A stretch of DNA of 64,000 nucleotides from Leclercia adecarboxylata (GCF_023639785.1 NZ_CP098325.1:4278001-4342000); one strand, 5' to 3'. Shown: positions 19,881 to 32,505, counted from the first letter of the stretch. Program-made: numbers and translations. The notes: generated by a model not told the origin, from the letters alone.

Positions 19881-19909
19881 GTCCCCCTTTCCCTGTGGAG
19901 AGGGGGATG
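19881..19909. terminator. Hairpin between convergent mrcA and nudE
   Basis: ccccctttcc-ctgt-ggagaggggg forms a 10-bp stem with one G-U pair. It belongs to the CCCTCTCC-type palindromes seen elsewhere in the window and lies exactly at the convergent junction. Confidence 0.6.
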
Positions 19910-19914
19910 TTCCG

Positions 19915-20475
19915 CTACAGCCTTCCCTGCCCTTTCAGCCATTCACGTACCAGGAACAACGCGCTCACGTTCCGGGCTTCGTTAAAATCGGGCTCTTCCA
20001 GCAGATCCATCAGATGCGCCAGCGGCCAACGTACCTGCGGCAGCGGCTCGGGCTCATCGCCTTCCAGCGACTCAGGATAGAGATCTTCCGCCAGCACAAT
20101 ATTCATTTTGCTGGAGAAATAAGAAGGCGCCATGCTGAGCTTTTTCAGGAAGGTGAGTTCCTTCGCACCAAAACCGACCTCTTCTTTCAGCTCACGGTTG
20201 GCAGCCTCATAAACCGACTCGCCCGGATCGATAAGCCCCTTCGAGAAGCCCAGCTCGTAAGATTCTGTTCCTACCGCGTACTCGCGGATTAAAATCAGAT
20301 GCTCGTCGACAATGGGCACAATCATGACGGCTTCGCGCGTGGAGGGACGCATACGCTCGTAGACGCGGCGCACGCCGTTACTAAACTCCAGGTCCACGCT
20401 CTCAACGTTAAACAGGCGCGATTTGGCGACGGTTTCAACATTCAGGATGGTGGGCTTTTGTAAGGGTTTGCTCAT
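19915..20475 (-). CDS. nudE: ADP compounds hydrolase NudE
   Basis: 186 aa Nudix hydrolase. The Nudix box spans GLIDPGESVYEAANRELKEE followed by VGF, with all Glu ligands present. NudE cleaves ADP-ribose, Ap3A and NADH-type substrates to AMP plus the other phosphorylated half. Convergent with mrcA; divergent from igaA, separated by 322 bases. Confidence 0.94.
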   Translation of the reverse strand: MSKPLQKPTILNVETVAKSRLFNVESVDLEFSNGVRRVYERMRPSTREAVMIVPIVDEHLILIREYAVGTESYELGFSKGLIDPGESVYEAANRELKEEVGFGAKELTFLKKLSMAPSYFSSKMNIVLAEDLYPESLEGDEPEPLPQVRWPLAHLMDLLEEPDFNEARNVSALFLVREWLKGQGRL

Positions 20476-20797
20476 TTTGACGGGTCTTTGCTGGGTGAAC
20501 TGGCGTCATTGTGCGATATGCCGCACGGTTTCGGCAATGTCAATCGCGCTTTATTTACATTATTGCAACTTTATGAGATTCATTCCTCATTTCAAGTCAA
20601 AAGTCAATAGGTTGAAATTGTTCCAGGAATTTGCTGATATTCCGCCACGGTTGCCTTTGTTATCATCAGCCATGACTGGGATGCGCTTCAAATTGCTCAA
20701 GTTCAACACCTTACATGCCGATAGCCAACCACAGACACGCATTCACTGTTAAGGTGCTACTGACTACACCTGTAAGTAAAAGTAAGATGGGGAAAGC
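20476..20797. other. nudE-igaA divergent spacer
   Basis: 322 bases without a supported gene. It should hold promoters for both genes. A sigma70-like candidate for igaA is listed separately. No strong palindrome or operator was seen. Confidence 0.5.
20612..20640 (+). promoter_or_regulatory. Candidate sigma70 promoter for igaA
   Basis: TTGAAA (20612-20617) and TGATAT (20635-20640) are separated by 17 bases. The -10 match is only moderate, and the site is about 160 bases before the gene, so this is tentative. Confidence 0.3.
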
Positions 20798-22933
20798 ATG
20801 AGCACCATTTTGATTGTCATCGCTGCTATGCTGGCCTGCGCATTCATTGCAGGGTGGTTGTACAGACGTCGGACGCAGCGTCGATATCGTCTGCCTTATC
20901 TCAATGCCTTTACCGGGGCGAGCACACGCAAACTCACCGCAGAAGAACGCAGCGCGATCGAGCAATATCTCGAGTCGTTTAACCGTATCCAGCAGACGCC
21001 TGCGACAGGTGCCAGCGCCGCGCCGGTATCGCTAAGCCTGAATACCCAGAGCAATACCGTACACTGCCTGACGCGCTCCATTACCCGCTACGGTATTACC
21101 ACCGACGATCCCAATAAATGGCGTTACTACCTCGACTCCGTCGAAGTGCATCTCCCGCCGTTCTGGGAACAGTACATCAATGATGAAAACAGCGTTGAGC
21201 TGATCCATACCGACTCTATCCCGCTGGTGATTGCCCTGAACGGCCACTCCATCGCCGAATATGTTCAGGAAGCACCGCACCTGGCGCTGGAACACGTCAG
21301 CTCAACTCAGGCCTCGATTCGTGGCGAAGAGACAGAGCAGATTGAGCTGCTGAATATTCGCCAGGAGACCCACGAAGAGTACGCTCTCAGCCGTCCGGAT
21401 GGGATCCGTGAAGCGCTGCTGATTGTCGCCGCCTTCCTGCTGTTTTTCTTCTGCTTGCTAAGCCCGGATGTGTTTGCCCCCTGGCTTGCCGGGGGCGGCG
21501 TGCTGCTGCTGGCGGCAGGATTATGGGGACTCTACGCGCCACCCGCAAAAACCGCGCTGCGTGAGATCCACTGCCTGCGCGGCACTCCTAAGCGCTGGGG
21601 TCTGTTTGGCGAGAACGATCAGGACCATGTCAATAATATCTCGATGGGCATTATTGACCTGATCTACCCGCGCCACTGGCAGCCGTGGCTGGCCCAGGAT
21701 TTAGGTCAAAAGACCGACGTTGATATCTATCTTGACCGGCATGTGGTACGCCAGGGGCGTTATTTATCCCTGCATGATGAGGTGAAGAACTTCCCGCTGC
21801 AGCACTGGCTGCGCAGCACGGTGATTGCCGGTGGCGCAGGGATCGTGCTGGCGATGCTGATTTTCCTCGTACCGCTGGATATGCCAATCAAGTTTACCCT
21901 GTCATGGATCAAAGGCGCCCAGACCATCGAGGCTACCAGCGTCAATCAGCTTGAAAACGCCGGGGTGCGCGTCGGTGATACGCTGCAACTCAAAGGCACC
22001 GGGATGTGCAATATCCATACCCCGGGCAGCTGGAATGCCCGCCAGAGCTCGCCTTTTGCACCCTTTGACTGCTCGCAGCTGATCTGGAACGACGCGGCGC
22101 CGCTGCCGCTGCCGGAATCGGATACCGTTAACAAAGCCACGGCGCTGACCCAGGCCCTGAGCCGCCAGCTCCACCCAAAACCAGAAGATGAGACGCGCGT
22201 CAGCCCGTCATTACGCTCCGCCATTCAGAAATCGGGCATGATCCTGCTGGATGATTTTGGTGATATCGTGCTGAAAACCCAGGATCTATGCGCCGAAGCG
22301 GACGAGTGCGTCAGGCTGAAGAACGCGCTGGTGAACCTCGGTAACAGTAAGGACTGGGAAGCGCTGGTGAAGCGCGCTACCGCTGGCCGTCTTGATGGCG
22401 TTAACGTCCTGCTGCGTCCGGTGAGCGCCGAGTCGCTGGAAAACCTGGTCGCCACCTCTACCGCGCCGTTCGTGATGCGCGAAACCTCCCGTGCCGCCCA
22501 GGCCCTTAACAGCCCGGCGCCCGGCGGCTTTATTATCGTTAGCGATGAAGGCAGCGATCTGGTCGATCAGCCTTACCCGCCGGTGGCGCTCTATGACTAC
22601 CCGGCCCAGGAGCAGTGGGGTGAGTTTCAGCGGCTGGCACAGATGCTCATGCGCACGCCGTTCAGCGCCGAAGGGATTGTGACCGGCATCTTTACCGATG
22701 CCAACGGTACCCGCCATATTGAGTTGCACCGCATGCCGGACAGCGCAGGCTTGTGGCGTTACATTGCCACCTCGCTGCTGATGCTGACGATGGTTGTGTG
22801 CATTATCTGGAACGGTGTTATGGCATTGCGCCGCTATCAGCGCTCGCGCACCCGCCTGGCTGAAATCCAGCAATACTACGAAAATTGCCTCAATCCGAAG
22901 CTTATTCACACCCCTGAAAGCCTGATCGGATAA
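20798..22933 (+). CDS. igaA: IgaA, inner-membrane attenuator of the Rcs phosphorelay
   Basis: 711 aa, the length of E. coli YrfF. The N-terminal span (about 3-20) is followed by cytoplasmic regions, two paired spans (about residues 205-250, LLIVAAFLLFFFCLL onward; and about 340-362, AGGAGIVLAMLIFLVPL), a large periplasmic domain and a last span near 655-675 (YIATSLLMLTMVVCII). IgaA restrains RcsC/RcsD signalling and is essential in Salmonella unless Rcs is inactive. It probably forms a unit with yrfG-hslR-hslO downstream. Confidence 0.94.
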   Translation: MSTILIVIAAMLACAFIAGWLYRRRTQRRYRLPYLNAFTGASTRKLTAEERSAIEQYLESFNRIQQTPATGASAAPVSLSLNTQSNTVHCLTRSITRYGITTDDPNKWRYYLDSVEVHLPPFWEQYINDENSVELIHTDSIPLVIALNGHSIAEYVQEAPHLALEHVSSTQASIRGEETEQIELLNIRQETHEEYALSRPDGIREALLIVAAFLLFFFCLLSPDVFAPWLAGGGVLLLAAGLWGLYAPPAKTALREIHCLRGTPKRWGLFGENDQDHVNNISMGIIDLIYPRHWQPWLAQDLGQKTDVDIYLDRHVVRQGRYLSLHDEVKNFPLQHWLRSTVIAGGAGIVLAMLIFLVPLDMPIKFTLSWIKGAQTIEATSVNQLENAGVRVGDTLQLKGTGMCNIHTPGSWNARQSSPFAPFDCSQLIWNDAAPLPLPESDTVNKATALTQALSRQLHPKPEDETRVSPSLRSAIQKSGMILLDDFGDIVLKTQDLCAEADECVRLKNALVNLGNSKDWEALVKRATAGRLDGVNVLLRPVSAESLENLVATSTAPFVMRETSRAAQALNSPAPGGFIIVSDEGSDLVDQPYPPVALYDYPAQEQWGEFQRLAQMLMRTPFSAEGIVTGIFTDANGTRHIELHRMPDSAGLWRYIATSLLMLTMVVCIIWNGVMALRRYQRSRTRLAEIQQYYENCLNPKLIHTPESLIG

Positions 22934-22940
22934 CCGCTGC

Positions 22941-22969
22941 GCGCGACAAGATATGCTACCCTGTCGCGC
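22941..22969 (+). terminator. Hairpin between igaA and yrfG
   Basis: gcgcgaca (22941-22948) pairs with tgtcgcgc around a 13-nt loop; acgtttcttct follows. It could weaken read-through from igaA into yrfG-hslRO rather than stop it fully. Confidence 0.4.
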
Positions 22970-22996
22970 ACGTTTCTTCTGGCTGGAGTACTCCCC

Positions 22997-23680
22997 ATGC
23001 ATCTTGATATCGCCTGGCAGGACGTTGATACCGTCCTGCTGGATATGGACGGCACGCTGCTCGATCTCGCGTTTGATAACTACTTCTGGCAAAAACTGGT
23101 GCCGGAAACCTACGGCGAGCAGCAAGGGATCACCCCGCTGGAGGCGCAGGAATTCATCCGCCAGCAATATACCGCCGTACAACATACGCTAAACTGGTAC
23201 TGCCTGGACTACTGGAGCGAACGCCTCGGTCTGGATATTTGCGCGATGACTACCGCTCAGGGCGCGCGCGCCGTATTGCGTGAAGATACCGTCCCCTTTC
23301 TGGACGCACTTAAAGCCAGCGGCAAGAGGCGCATTCTGTTGACCAACGCGCATCCACACAATCTGGCGGTGAAGCTGGAACATACCGGACTGGGTTCACA
23401 CCTTGATTTATTACTTTCCACCCACACATTTGGTTATCCGAAAGAGGATCAGCGACTGTGGCAGGCGGTGGCAGAAGAGACCGGCCTGCAGCCAGAGAGA
23501 ACGTTGTTCATTGATGACAGCGAACCCATTCTGGATGCGGCGGCAAAATTTGGCATTCGTTATTGCCTTGGCGTGACTAATCCTGATTCTGGCCTGGCTG
23601 AAAAAAGCTATCTGCGCCATCCGGGGATGAACGACTATCGCCGGATGATCCCCTCACTCACCGTGAAGGAGAAGCCATGA
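22997..23680 (+). CDS. yrfG: GMP/IMP 5'-nucleotidase YrfG (HAD family)
   Basis: 227 aa HAD hydrolase. Motif I is LLDMDGTLLDL (about residues 14-24), motif II LLTNAHPHN, motif III near YPKEDQR, motif IV FIDDSEPILDAA. E. coli YrfG (222 aa) dephosphorylates purine mononucleotides such as GMP and IMP; this identity rests on strong sequence likeness. The stop overlaps the hslR start by 4 bases. Confidence 0.92.
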   Translation: MHLDIAWQDVDTVLLDMDGTLLDLAFDNYFWQKLVPETYGEQQGITPLEAQEFIRQQYTAVQHTLNWYCLDYWSERLGLDICAMTTAQGARAVLREDTVPFLDALKASGKRRILLTNAHPHNLAVKLEHTGLGSHLDLLLSTHTFGYPKEDQRLWQAVAEETGLQPERTLFIDDSEPILDAAAKFGIRYCLGVTNPDSGLAEKSYLRHPGMNDYRRMIPSLTVKEKP

Positions 23681-24078
23681 AAGAGAAACCCTCCGAAGGG
23701 GTAAGACTGGATAAATGGCTGTGGGCTGCCCGCTTTTACAAAACGCGCGCCCTCGCCCGCGAAATGATTGAAGGCGGCAAGGTGCATTACAACGGGCAGC
23801 GCAGCAAACCGAGCAAGCTCGTGGAGCTGAACGCCACCCTGACCCTGCGTCAGGGCAACGATGAACGGACGGTGATCGTAAAAAACGTCACCGAACAGCG
23901 TCGCCCGGCAGCGGAAGCCAGCACCCTGTACGAAGAGACGGCAGAAAGCGTTGAAAAGCGCGAGAAGATGGCCCAGGCGCGTAAGTTGAATGCCCTGACC
24001 ATGCCGCATCCCGACAGGCGACCGGACAAGAAAGAACGTCGCGATCTGATTAAATTTAAAAATGGCGAGAATGAGTGA
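23677..24078 (+). CDS. hslR: Heat-shock ribosome-associated protein HslR (Hsp15)
   Basis: 133 aa, basic. An S4-type RNA-binding domain spans about 9-67 ([19 protein letters not shown] and GGKVHYNG). The C-terminal tail is charged and Lys/Arg-rich. Hsp15 binds 50S subunits that carry a stalled nascent chain and helps recycle them. It is placed between yrfG and hslO, as in E. coli. Confidence 0.95.
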   Translation: MKEKPSEGVRLDKWLWAARFYKTRALAREMIEGGKVHYNGQRSKPSKLVELNATLTLRQGNDERTVIVKNVTEQRRPAAEASTLYEETAESVEKREKMAQARKLNALTMPHPDRRPDKKERRDLIKFKNGENE

Positions 24079-24101
24079 TTCTTGCTGAACGAGAGATGAC
24101 T

Positions 24102-24980
24102 ATGGCCCAACACGACCAATTACACCGCTATCTGTTTGAACAATTTGCCGTTCGCGGCGAGCTGGTTACGGTATCCGAAACCTGGAAACAGATCCTGGAA
24201 AACCACAACTATCCGCTGCCGGTTAAAACCGTGCTGGGTGAGCTGCTGGTCGCCACCAGCCTGCTGACCGCGACCCTGAAATTTGCCGGTGACATCACCG
24301 TGCAGCTACAGGGTGATGGCCCGATGAGCCTGGCGGTGATCAACGGCAACAACCAGCAGCAGATGCGCGGCGTGGCGCGCGTTCAGGGTGACGTCCCGGA
24401 AGATGCCGATCTGAAAACGCTGGTCGGCAACGGCTATCTGGTGATCACCATCTCCCCGGAAGAGGGTGAGCGCTATCAGGGCGTGGTGGGTCTGGAAGGA
24501 GATACCCTGGCGGCCTGCCTGGAAGATTACTTCATGCGTTCAGAACAGCTGCCGACGCGCCTGTTTATCCGTACCGGCGAAGTCGACGGCCAGCCGGCAG
24601 CAGGCGGGATGCTGCTGCAGGTTCTGCCTGCGCAGGACGCTCAGACCAATGATTTCGAGCACCTGGCGACCCTGACTGAAACCATCAAAGCCGAAGAGCT
24701 GTTCACCTTACCGGCGAACGACGTGCTGTGGCGTCTGTATCATGAAGAAGAGGTGACTCTGTACGATCCGCAGGACGTTGAGTTCAAGTGCACCTGTTCC
24801 CGTGAACGCTGCGCGGGTGCCCTGAAAACCCTGCCTGATGAAGAGATCGACAGCATTCTTGAGGAAGATGGCGAGATCGACATGCACTGCGATTACTGTG
24901 GCTCACACTACGTCTTCAACGCAATGGACATTGCCGAGATCCGCAACAACGCCTCTCCGGCAGATCCCCAGCTTCACTAA
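24102..24980 (+). CDS. hslO: Hsp33, redox-regulated chaperone
   Basis: 292 aa. The zinc-binding redox switch is complete: C230 and C232 (CTC) and C263 and C266 (CDYC). Oxidation releases zinc, forms disulfides and turns on holdase activity. Three ATGs lie close together (24075 frame, 24096, 24102); 24102 ([15 protein letters not shown]) is chosen because it matches the E. coli N-terminus. Confidence 0.96.
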   Translation: MAQHDQLHRYLFEQFAVRGELVTVSETWKQILENHNYPLPVKTVLGELLVATSLLTATLKFAGDITVQLQGDGPMSLAVINGNNQQQMRGVARVQGDVPEDADLKTLVGNGYLVITISPEEGERYQGVVGLEGDTLAACLEDYFMRSEQLPTRLFIRTGEVDGQPAAGGMLLQVLPAQDAQTNDFEHLATLTETIKAEELFTLPANDVLWRLYHEEEVTLYDPQDVEFKCTCSRERCAGALKTLPDEEIDSILEEDGEIDMHCDYCGSHYVFNAMDIAEIRNNASPADPQLH

Positions 24981-24991
24981 GTCCTGCCGTT

Positions 24992-25015
24992 AACTGCCCT
25001 CCCGCGAGGGCAGTT
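24992..25015 (+). terminator. Hairpin after hslO
   Basis: aactgccctc-ccgc-gagggcagtt, ten perfect base pairs with a 4-nt loop, 11 bases after the hslO stop. What follows is pyrimidine-rich (gacctctccccttt) rather than a pure T-run. Confidence 0.7.
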
Positions 25016-25221
25016 GACCTCTCCCCTTTCCTGCTACCCTTTAATTTCATTCACTATTCCCTCTCCCACTGCTGAATCGTTATCAGTGATGTAAGGCTTA
25101 CGTAATTTTCTTTCATGTATGCGCTTACATTCACATTCTCGTAGTTAAATTTACCGCCTATTAACCTTTTAAGAACATTTTCCCCAACCGAAAAGTGATT
25201 CCTGCCATAATCTGCCCCGCG

Positions 25222-25237
25222 AGTGACAGGAGTCACA
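25222..25237 (+). promoter_or_regulatory. CRP-like site upstream of pckA
   Basis: AGTGA-caggag-TCACA differs from the TGTGA-N6-TCACA consensus at one base. It lies about 100 bases before the likely pckA start point. PEP carboxykinase genes are known to be subject to catabolite control, so the site is plausible. Confidence 0.65.
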
Positions 25238-25357
25238 GCGTTTTCCGTCATAAAGGGTTTTTATCCAGATACGCAAATCTATGAGCCCGGTCGCGGTTAA
25301 CATTCGAAGAAAAACCCTACAATTTCAGGCAGTATAAATTGGCTAAGGAGCAGTGAT

Positions 25358-26974
25358 ATGCGTGTTAATGGTTTAACCCCGCAAGATCTCAAGGCTTATG
25401 GTATCAACGACGCCCAGGATATCGTCTACAACCCCGATTACGATACGCTGTATCAGGAAGAGCTTAATCCAGCGCTGGAAGGATACGAGCGCGGGATCCT
25501 GACGACGACCGGCGCCGTTGCTGTCGATACCGGTATCTTTACTGGCCGTTCGCCGAAAGATAAATACATCGTTCGTGACGATACCACCCGCGACACCCTG
25601 TGGTGGGCCGATAATGGCAAAGGGAAGAACGACAACAAAGCGATCTCCCCTGAAACCTGGCTGCACCTGAAAAATCTCGTCACCCAACAACTTTCCGGCA
25701 AGCGTCTGTTCATTATCGACGCTTACTGCGGCGCCAATGCCGACACCCGCCTTTCCGTTCGCTTTATCACCGAGGTAGCCTGGCAGGCGCATTTCGTGAA
25801 GAACATGTTCATTCGCCCAACCGACGAAGAGCTGCAGAGCTTCAGGCCGGACTTTGTGGTAATGAACGGTGCGAAGTGCACTAACCCGAACTGGAAAGAG
25901 CAGGGACTGAACTCCGAAAACTTTGTCGCTTTTAACCTGACGGAACGTATCCAGCTGATCGGCGGCACATGGTACGGCGGCGAAATGAAGAAAGGGATGT
26001 TCTCGGTGATGAACTACCTGCTGCCGTTACAGGGCATTGCCTCTATGCACTGCTCGGCGAACGTGGGCGAGAAAGGCGACGTGGCGGTCTTCTTCGGCCT
26101 CTCCGGCACCGGTAAAACCACCCTCTCCACCGATCCGAAACGCCGTCTTATTGGCGATGACGAACACGGCTGGGACGATGACGGCGTGTTTAACTTTGAA
26201 GGCGGCTGCTACGCCAAGACGATTCGTCTGTCGGCAGAGGCGGAGCCGGACATCTTCCAGGCGATCCGCCGCGATGCGCTGCTGGAGAACGTGACGGTAC
26301 GCGCCGACGGCACGGTAGATTTTGACGATGCGTCAAAAACTGAAAACACCCGCGTCAGCTACCCGATCTATCACATCGACAACATCGTTAAACCGGTATC
26401 AAAAGCGGGCCACGCGACCAAGGTGATCTTCCTCACCGCCGACGCGTTTGGTGTGCTGCCGCCGGTTTCTCGCCTGACCGCCAGCCAGACTCAGTATCAC
26501 TTCCTCTCCGGTTTTACCGCCAAGCTGGCCGGTACCGAACGGGGTGTCACTGAGCCAACGCCAACCTTCTCCGCCTGCTTCGGTGCCGCTTTCCTGTCGC
26601 TGCACCCGACGCAGTACGCCGAAGTGCTGGTGAAACGCATGCAGGCCTCGGGTGCCCAGGCGTACCTGGTCAATACCGGCTGGAACGGCACCGGCAAACG
26701 TATCTCGATCAAAGATACCCGCGCCATTATCGACGCCATTCTGAACGGTTCGCTCGATGATGCGGAAACCTTCACCCTGCCGATGTTCGATCTGGCGATC
26801 CCGACCGAACTGCCAGGCGTAGACAGCCGCATCCTCGATCCGCGTAACACCTACGCGTCGCCGGAGCAGTGGCAGGAAAAAGCCACTCAGCTTGCGAAAC
26901 TGTTTGTGGAAAACTTCGAGAAGTACACCGATACGCCAGCGGGTGCGGCGTTGGTGAGTGCAGGACCAAGGTAA
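25358..26974 (+). CDS. pckA: Phosphoenolpyruvate carboxykinase (ATP)
   Basis: 538 aa (E. coli about 540). It converts oxaloacetate plus ATP to PEP, CO2 and ADP, the entry to gluconeogenesis. The kinase P-loop GLSGTGKTT is at 247-255, preceded by the metal/oxaloacetate-binding stretch [12 protein letters not shown] and followed by [19 protein letters not shown]. The ribosome site AAGGAG lies 7 bases before the ATG. It is a single-gene unit with a CRP-like site upstream and an intrinsic terminator just after the stop. Convergent with envZ. Confidence 0.98.
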   Translation: MRVNGLTPQDLKAYGINDAQDIVYNPDYDTLYQEELNPALEGYERGILTTTGAVAVDTGIFTGRSPKDKYIVRDDTTRDTLWWADNGKGKNDNKAISPETWLHLKNLVTQQLSGKRLFIIDAYCGANADTRLSVRFITEVAWQAHFVKNMFIRPTDEELQSFRPDFVVMNGAKCTNPNWKEQGLNSENFVAFNLTERIQLIGGTWYGGEMKKGMFSVMNYLLPLQGIASMHCSANVGEKGDVAVFFGLSGTGKTTLSTDPKRRLIGDDEHGWDDDGVFNFEGGCYAKTIRLSAEAEPDIFQAIRRDALLENVTVRADGTVDFDDASKTENTRVSYPIYHIDNIVKPVSKAGHATKVIFLTADAFGVLPPVSRLTASQTQYHFLSGFTAKLAGTERGVTEPTPTFSACFGAAFLSLHPTQYAEVLVKRMQASGAQAYLVNTGWNGTGKRISIKDTRAIIDAILNGSLDDAETFTLPMFDLAIPTELPGVDSRILDPRNTYASPEQWQEKATQLAKLFVENFEKYTDTPAGAALVSAGPR

Positions 26975-26976
26975 AC

Positions 26977-27006
26977 GCAAAAAGGCAACCTCGGTTGCCT
27001 TTTTTA
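26977..27006. terminator. Intrinsic terminator between pckA and envZ
   Basis: aaaaaggcaacc-tc-ggttgccttttt, a stem with flanking A and T runs, so it can act in both directions. Confidence 0.9.
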
Positions 27007-27011
27007 ATGTT

Positions 27012-27050
27012 TTCTCCCTCTCCCTGTGGGAGAGGGACGGGGTGAGGGCA
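27012..27050. repeat. CCCTCTCC-type palindrome
   Basis: ctccctctccctgtgggaga followed by ggacggggtgaggg. Same family as copies near 49546, 51365, 62931 and 63515. It lies in the pckA-envZ convergent gap. Confidence 0.7.
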
Positions 27051-27071
27051 TCAGACCGCACAGTTTAAGGC

Positions 27072-29134
<2,063 letters not shown>

Positions 29135-29360
29135 TGTCAGTACTCCCAAAGGTTCGGATAATCTTGAACAGCGTATTCTAAAAAAGTGCGCGTCCACGAC
29201 CAGCTAATTCTGGTATAAATTCTAGTCGAAATTGTTACAAAGCATATTTAACAGCAGCTTATCTGTACATTCCATCACATAACTCATTATTAATCCTGTC
29301 TGTTAAGATAAGTGATACGTAATGTGCGCAAGGTAAGCAACCTCGTCGTAAGGCCAAAGA

Positions 29361-29834
29361 ATGAAAACGCCCCTGATCACCCGCGAAGGGTATGAAAATC
29401 TGAAGAAAGAGCTGGACACCCTGTGGCGTGAAGAGCGCCCGGAGGTGACCAAAAAAGTCACCTGGGCGGCAAGCCTCGGCGACCGCAGCGAGAATGCCGA
29501 CTACCAGTACAACAAGAAACGGCTGCGGGAAATCGACCGCCGGGTGCGGTATCTGACCAAATGCCTCGAGAACCTGAAAATCGTCGATTATTCCCCGCAG
29601 CAGGAGGGCAAGGTCTTCTTCGGCGCGTGGGTCGAGATCGAAAACGACGAGGGCGATCTCAAGCGCTTTCGTATTGTCGGCTACGATGAAATTTTTGGTC
29701 GTAAGGATTACATCTCCATCGATTCACCGATGGCCCGGGCGCTGCTGAAAAAAGAGGTAGGCGATCTGGCCGTCGTCCATACCCCGGCGGGTGAAGCCAG
29801 CTGGTATGTAAATGAAATCGAGTACGTAAAATAG
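29361..29834 (+). CDS. greB: Transcription elongation factor GreB
   Basis: 157 aa. The N-terminal coiled coil (about 1-75) carries the acidic tip GDRSENADYQY with D41 and E44, which reach the RNA polymerase active site to stimulate cleavage of backtracked RNA. The C-terminal domain has the FKBP-like GreA/B fold (SPMARALLKKEVGDLAVV). Divergent from ompR across 226 bases. Confidence 0.96.
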   Translation: MKTPLITREGYENLKKELDTLWREERPEVTKKVTWAASLGDRSENADYQYNKKRLREIDRRVRYLTKCLENLKIVDYSPQQEGKVFFGAWVEIENDEGDLKRFRIVGYDEIFGRKDYISIDSPMARALLKKEVGDLAVVHTPAGEASWYVNEIEYVK

Positions 29835-29850
29835 TCCGAGAGCGCCCTCC

Positions 29851-29879
29851 ACGGCTGGCATTTTGCTGTGCCAGTCCGT
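29851..29879 (+). terminator. Bulged hairpin after greB
   Basis: acggctggca pairs with tgccag-t-ccgt around ttttgctg, giving a 10-bp stem with one bulge. It has no T-run after it, so it may be only a weak terminator in the greB-yhgF gap. Confidence 0.35.
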
Positions 29880-29921
29880 ATAACTATCCCCTGATTTTTC
29901 GACCCACAAGATGAAATAGCC

Positions 29922-32243
29922 ATGATGAAAGATTCGCTCTGCCGCATTATTGCGGGTGAACTTCAGGCAAGGGCTGAACAGGTAGAAGCTGCCGTTCGCC
30001 TGCTTGATGAAGGGAACACCGTGCCGTTTATTGCACGTTATCGTAAGGAAGTGACTGGCGGTCTGGATGATACGCAGCTGCGTAACCTGGAGACCCGCCT
30101 CGGCTATCTCCGTGAACTGGAAGACAGGCGTCAGGCGATTCTGAAATCCATCGGCGAACAGGGCAAGCTGACCAGCGAGCTGGAGGCAGCCATCAACGGC
30201 ACCCTGAATAAAACCGAACTCGAAGATCTCTATCTGCCGTATAAACAAAAGCGCCGCACCCGCGGACAGATTGCCATTGAAGCAGGCCTGGAGCCGCTGG
30301 CCGATCTGCTGTGGACAACGCCGTCCCACGACCCGGAAACCGAAGCCGCGAAGTTTATTGATGCCGATAAAGGCGTGGCCGACACCAAAGCTGCCCTCGA
30401 TGGCGCCCGCTACATTCTGATGGAGCGCTTTGCCGAAGACGCGGCCCTGCTGGCAAAAGTGCGTGATTATCTGTGGAAGAACGCCCACATCGTCGCCACC
30501 GTGGTCAGCGGCAAAGAGGAAGAAGGGGCGAAATTCCGCGACTACTTCGATCATCATGAACCGATCTCAACCGTGCCGTCTCACCGCGCGCTGGCGATGT
30601 TCCGCGGCCGCAACGAGGGCATTCTGCAGCTCTCCCTGAACGCCGACCCGCAGTTCGATGAGCCGCCAAAAGAGAGTCACGGCGAGCAGATCATCACCGA
30701 CCATCTCGGCCTGCGCCTGAACAACGCCCCGGCGGACAGCTGGCGCAAAGGAGTGGTGAGCTGGACCTGGCGTATCAAGGTGCTGATGCACCTCGAAACC
30801 GAACTGATGGGCACCGTGCGCGAACGCGCCGAAGACGAGGCGATTAACGTCTTTGCCCGTAACCTGCACGACCTGCTGATGGCGGCCCCGGCTGGCCTGC
30901 GCGCCACCATGGGTCTCGATCCGGGCCTGCGTACCGGCGTGAAGGTAGCCGTCGTGGATGGCACCGGCAAGCTGGTGGCCACCGACACCATTTATCCCCA
31001 TACCGGTCAGGCAGCGAAAGCCGCCGTCGCCGTGGCGGCGCTGTGCGAGAAGCACAACGTTGAGCTGGTGGCGATCGGTAACGGCACCGCCTCCCGCGAA
31101 ACCGAGCGCTTCTTCCTCGATCTGCAAAAGCAGTTCCCGAAAGTAACGGCGCAAAAGGTGATTGTCAGCGAAGCGGGCGCCTCGGTGTACTCGGCCTCCG
31201 AGCTGGCGGCGCAGGAGTTCCCGGATCTGGACGTCTCCCTGCGTGGTGCGGTCTCTATCGCCCGCCGCCTGCAGGATCCGCTGGCGGAACTGGTGAAGAT
31301 CGACCCGAAATCCATCGGGGTGGGCCAGTACCAGCACGACGTCAGCCAGACGCAGCTGGCGCGTAAGCTGGATGCGGTGGTGGAAGACTGCGTTAACGCC
31401 GTGGGCGTTGACCTGAACACCGCCTCCGTCGCCCTGCTCACCCGCGTGGCGGGTTTAACCCGCATGATGGCGCAGAACATCGTCGCCTGGCGCGATGAGA
31501 ACGGACAGTTCCAGAACCGCCAGCAGCTGCTGAAGGTCAGCCGTCTGGGACCGAAAGCGTTTGAACAGTGCGCGGGCTTCCTGCGTATTAACCACGGCGA
31601 CAACCCGCTGGACGCCTCTACCGTTCACCCGGAAGCTTATCCGGTGGTGGAACGCATTCTGGCGGCCACTCAGCAGGCGCTGAAAGCGCTGATGGGCAAC
31701 AGCAGCGAGCTGCGTAACCTGAAAGCGGTCGACTTCACCGATGAAAAATTCGGCGTGCCGACGGTGACCGACATCATCAAAGAGCTGGAGAAACCTGGCC
31801 GCGACCCGCGTCCGGAGTTCAAAACCGCGCAGTTTGCGGAAGGCGTCGAGACGATGAACGACCTGCTGCCGGGCATGGTGCTGGAAGGCGCCGTCACCAA
31901 CGTCACCAACTTTGGTGCCTTTGTGGATATCGGCGTCCATCAGGACGGTCTGGTGCACATCTCCTCTCTTGCCGACAAGTTTGTGGAAGATCCGCATACG
32001 GTGGTGAAAGCCGGCGACATCGTGAAGGTAAAAGTGCTGGAGGTGGATCTGCAGCGCAAGCGTATCGCCCTGACCATGCGTCTGGACGAGCAGCCTGGCG
32101 AGACCAACGCCCGTCGCGGCGGCGGAAACAGCGAGGCGCGCCAGCAGCGTCCGGCGGCAAAACCTCGCGGTCGCGAAGCACAGCCATCCGGTAACAGCGC
32201 GATGATGGATGCGCTGGCAGCGGCGATGGGTAAAAAGCGTTAA
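29922..32243 (+). CDS. yhgF: Tex-family RNA-binding transcription accessory protein YhgF
   Basis: 773 aa, equal to E. coli YhgF. Tex N-terminal helical domain (about 1-190), YqgF/RuvC-like fold (about 325-455, [19 protein letters not shown]), helix-hairpin-helix region (about 490-560) and a C-terminal S1 RNA-binding domain (about 650-720, [20 protein letters not shown]). The tail after the S1 domain is rich in Arg, Gly and Gln. The Tex family affects transcription and RNA metabolism; the exact role in enterobacteria is not settled. Confidence 0.95.
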   Translation: MMKDSLCRIIAGELQARAEQVEAAVRLLDEGNTVPFIARYRKEVTGGLDDTQLRNLETRLGYLRELEDRRQAILKSIGEQGKLTSELEAAINGTLNKTELEDLYLPYKQKRRTRGQIAIEAGLEPLADLLWTTPSHDPETEAAKFIDADKGVADTKAALDGARYILMERFAEDAALLAKVRDYLWKNAHIVATVVSGKEEEGAKFRDYFDHHEPISTVPSHRALAMFRGRNEGILQLSLNADPQFDEPPKESHGEQIITDHLGLRLNNAPADSWRKGVVSWTWRIKVLMHLETELMGTVRERAEDEAINVFARNLHDLLMAAPAGLRATMGLDPGLRTGVKVAVVDGTGKLVATDTIYPHTGQAAKAAVAVAALCEKHNVELVAIGNGTASRETERFFLDLQKQFPKVTAQKVIVSEAGASVYSASELAAQEFPDLDVSLRGAVSIARRLQDPLAELVKIDPKSIGVGQYQHDVSQTQLARKLDAVVEDCVNAVGVDLNTASVALLTRVAGLTRMMAQNIVAWRDENGQFQNRQQLLKVSRLGPKAFEQCAGFLRINHGDNPLDASTVHPEAYPVVERILAATQQALKALMGNSSELRNLKAVDFTDEKFGVPTVTDIIKELEKPGRDPRPEFKTAQFAEGVETMNDLLPGMVLEGAVTNVTNFGAFVDIGVHQDGLVHISSLADKFVEDPHTVVKAGDIVKVKVLEVDLQRKRIALTMRLDEQPGETNARRGGGNSEARQQRPAAKPRGREAQPSGNSAMMDALAAAMGKKR

Positions 32244-32252
32244 TACTGGCAG

Positions 32253-32320
32253 TGCCCGGTGGCGCTTCGCTTACCGGGCCTACAAAACCGTAGGCCGGGT
32301 AAACGCAGTGCCGCCCGGCA
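32253..32320. repeat. REP pair (BIME) after yhgF
   Basis: tgcccggtggcgcttcgctt and its inverted partner gtaaacgcagtgccgcccgg, separated by a short loop. Immediately follows the yhgF stop. Confidence 0.8.
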
Positions 32321-32437
32321 AACAGAGGGCACGAATTAAATAAATATGGAACCGATTGCATATCCATATTTAAACCGATAATTATCACTCCATTAACAAT
32401 AAGTCTTTTTTTCTCTCACCCGCAGTCTTCGCAAATA

Positions 32438-32451
32438 TTGAGCAAGGTCAA
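32438..32451 (+). promoter_or_regulatory. FNR-like site upstream of feoA
   Basis: TTGAGCAAGGTCAA keeps TTGA-N6-TCAA of the FNR consensus with two changes. Ferrous iron uptake is known to be FNR-activated in E. coli, which supports the call. Confidence 0.6.
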
Positions 32452-32505
32452 TCAGGCTGCAAATTAATAGCGCCATGCACATTCCGTCACAGTTTTAATA
32501 TTGAT

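Larger units (their letters stand above)
24981..25357. other. hslO-pckA spacer
   Basis: 377 bases. It holds a strong hairpin after hslO (24992-25015), an AT-rich stretch and a CRP-like site at 25222-25237. A possible pckA -10 TACAAT lies at 25318-25323. E. coli carries yhgE in this interval; no remnant of it is recognisable. Confidence 0.6.

Noticed and set aside
20423..20752. 109-aa plus-strand ORF between nudE and igaA
   Set aside because: Starts inside nudE on the other strand, has low-complexity composition and no ribosome site.
25054..25251. 65-aa minus-strand ORF between hslO and pckA
   Set aside because: There is no Shine-Dalgarno before its ATG, no recognisable family, and it lies in probable pckA promoter DNA. 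A real small gene cannot be fully excluded.
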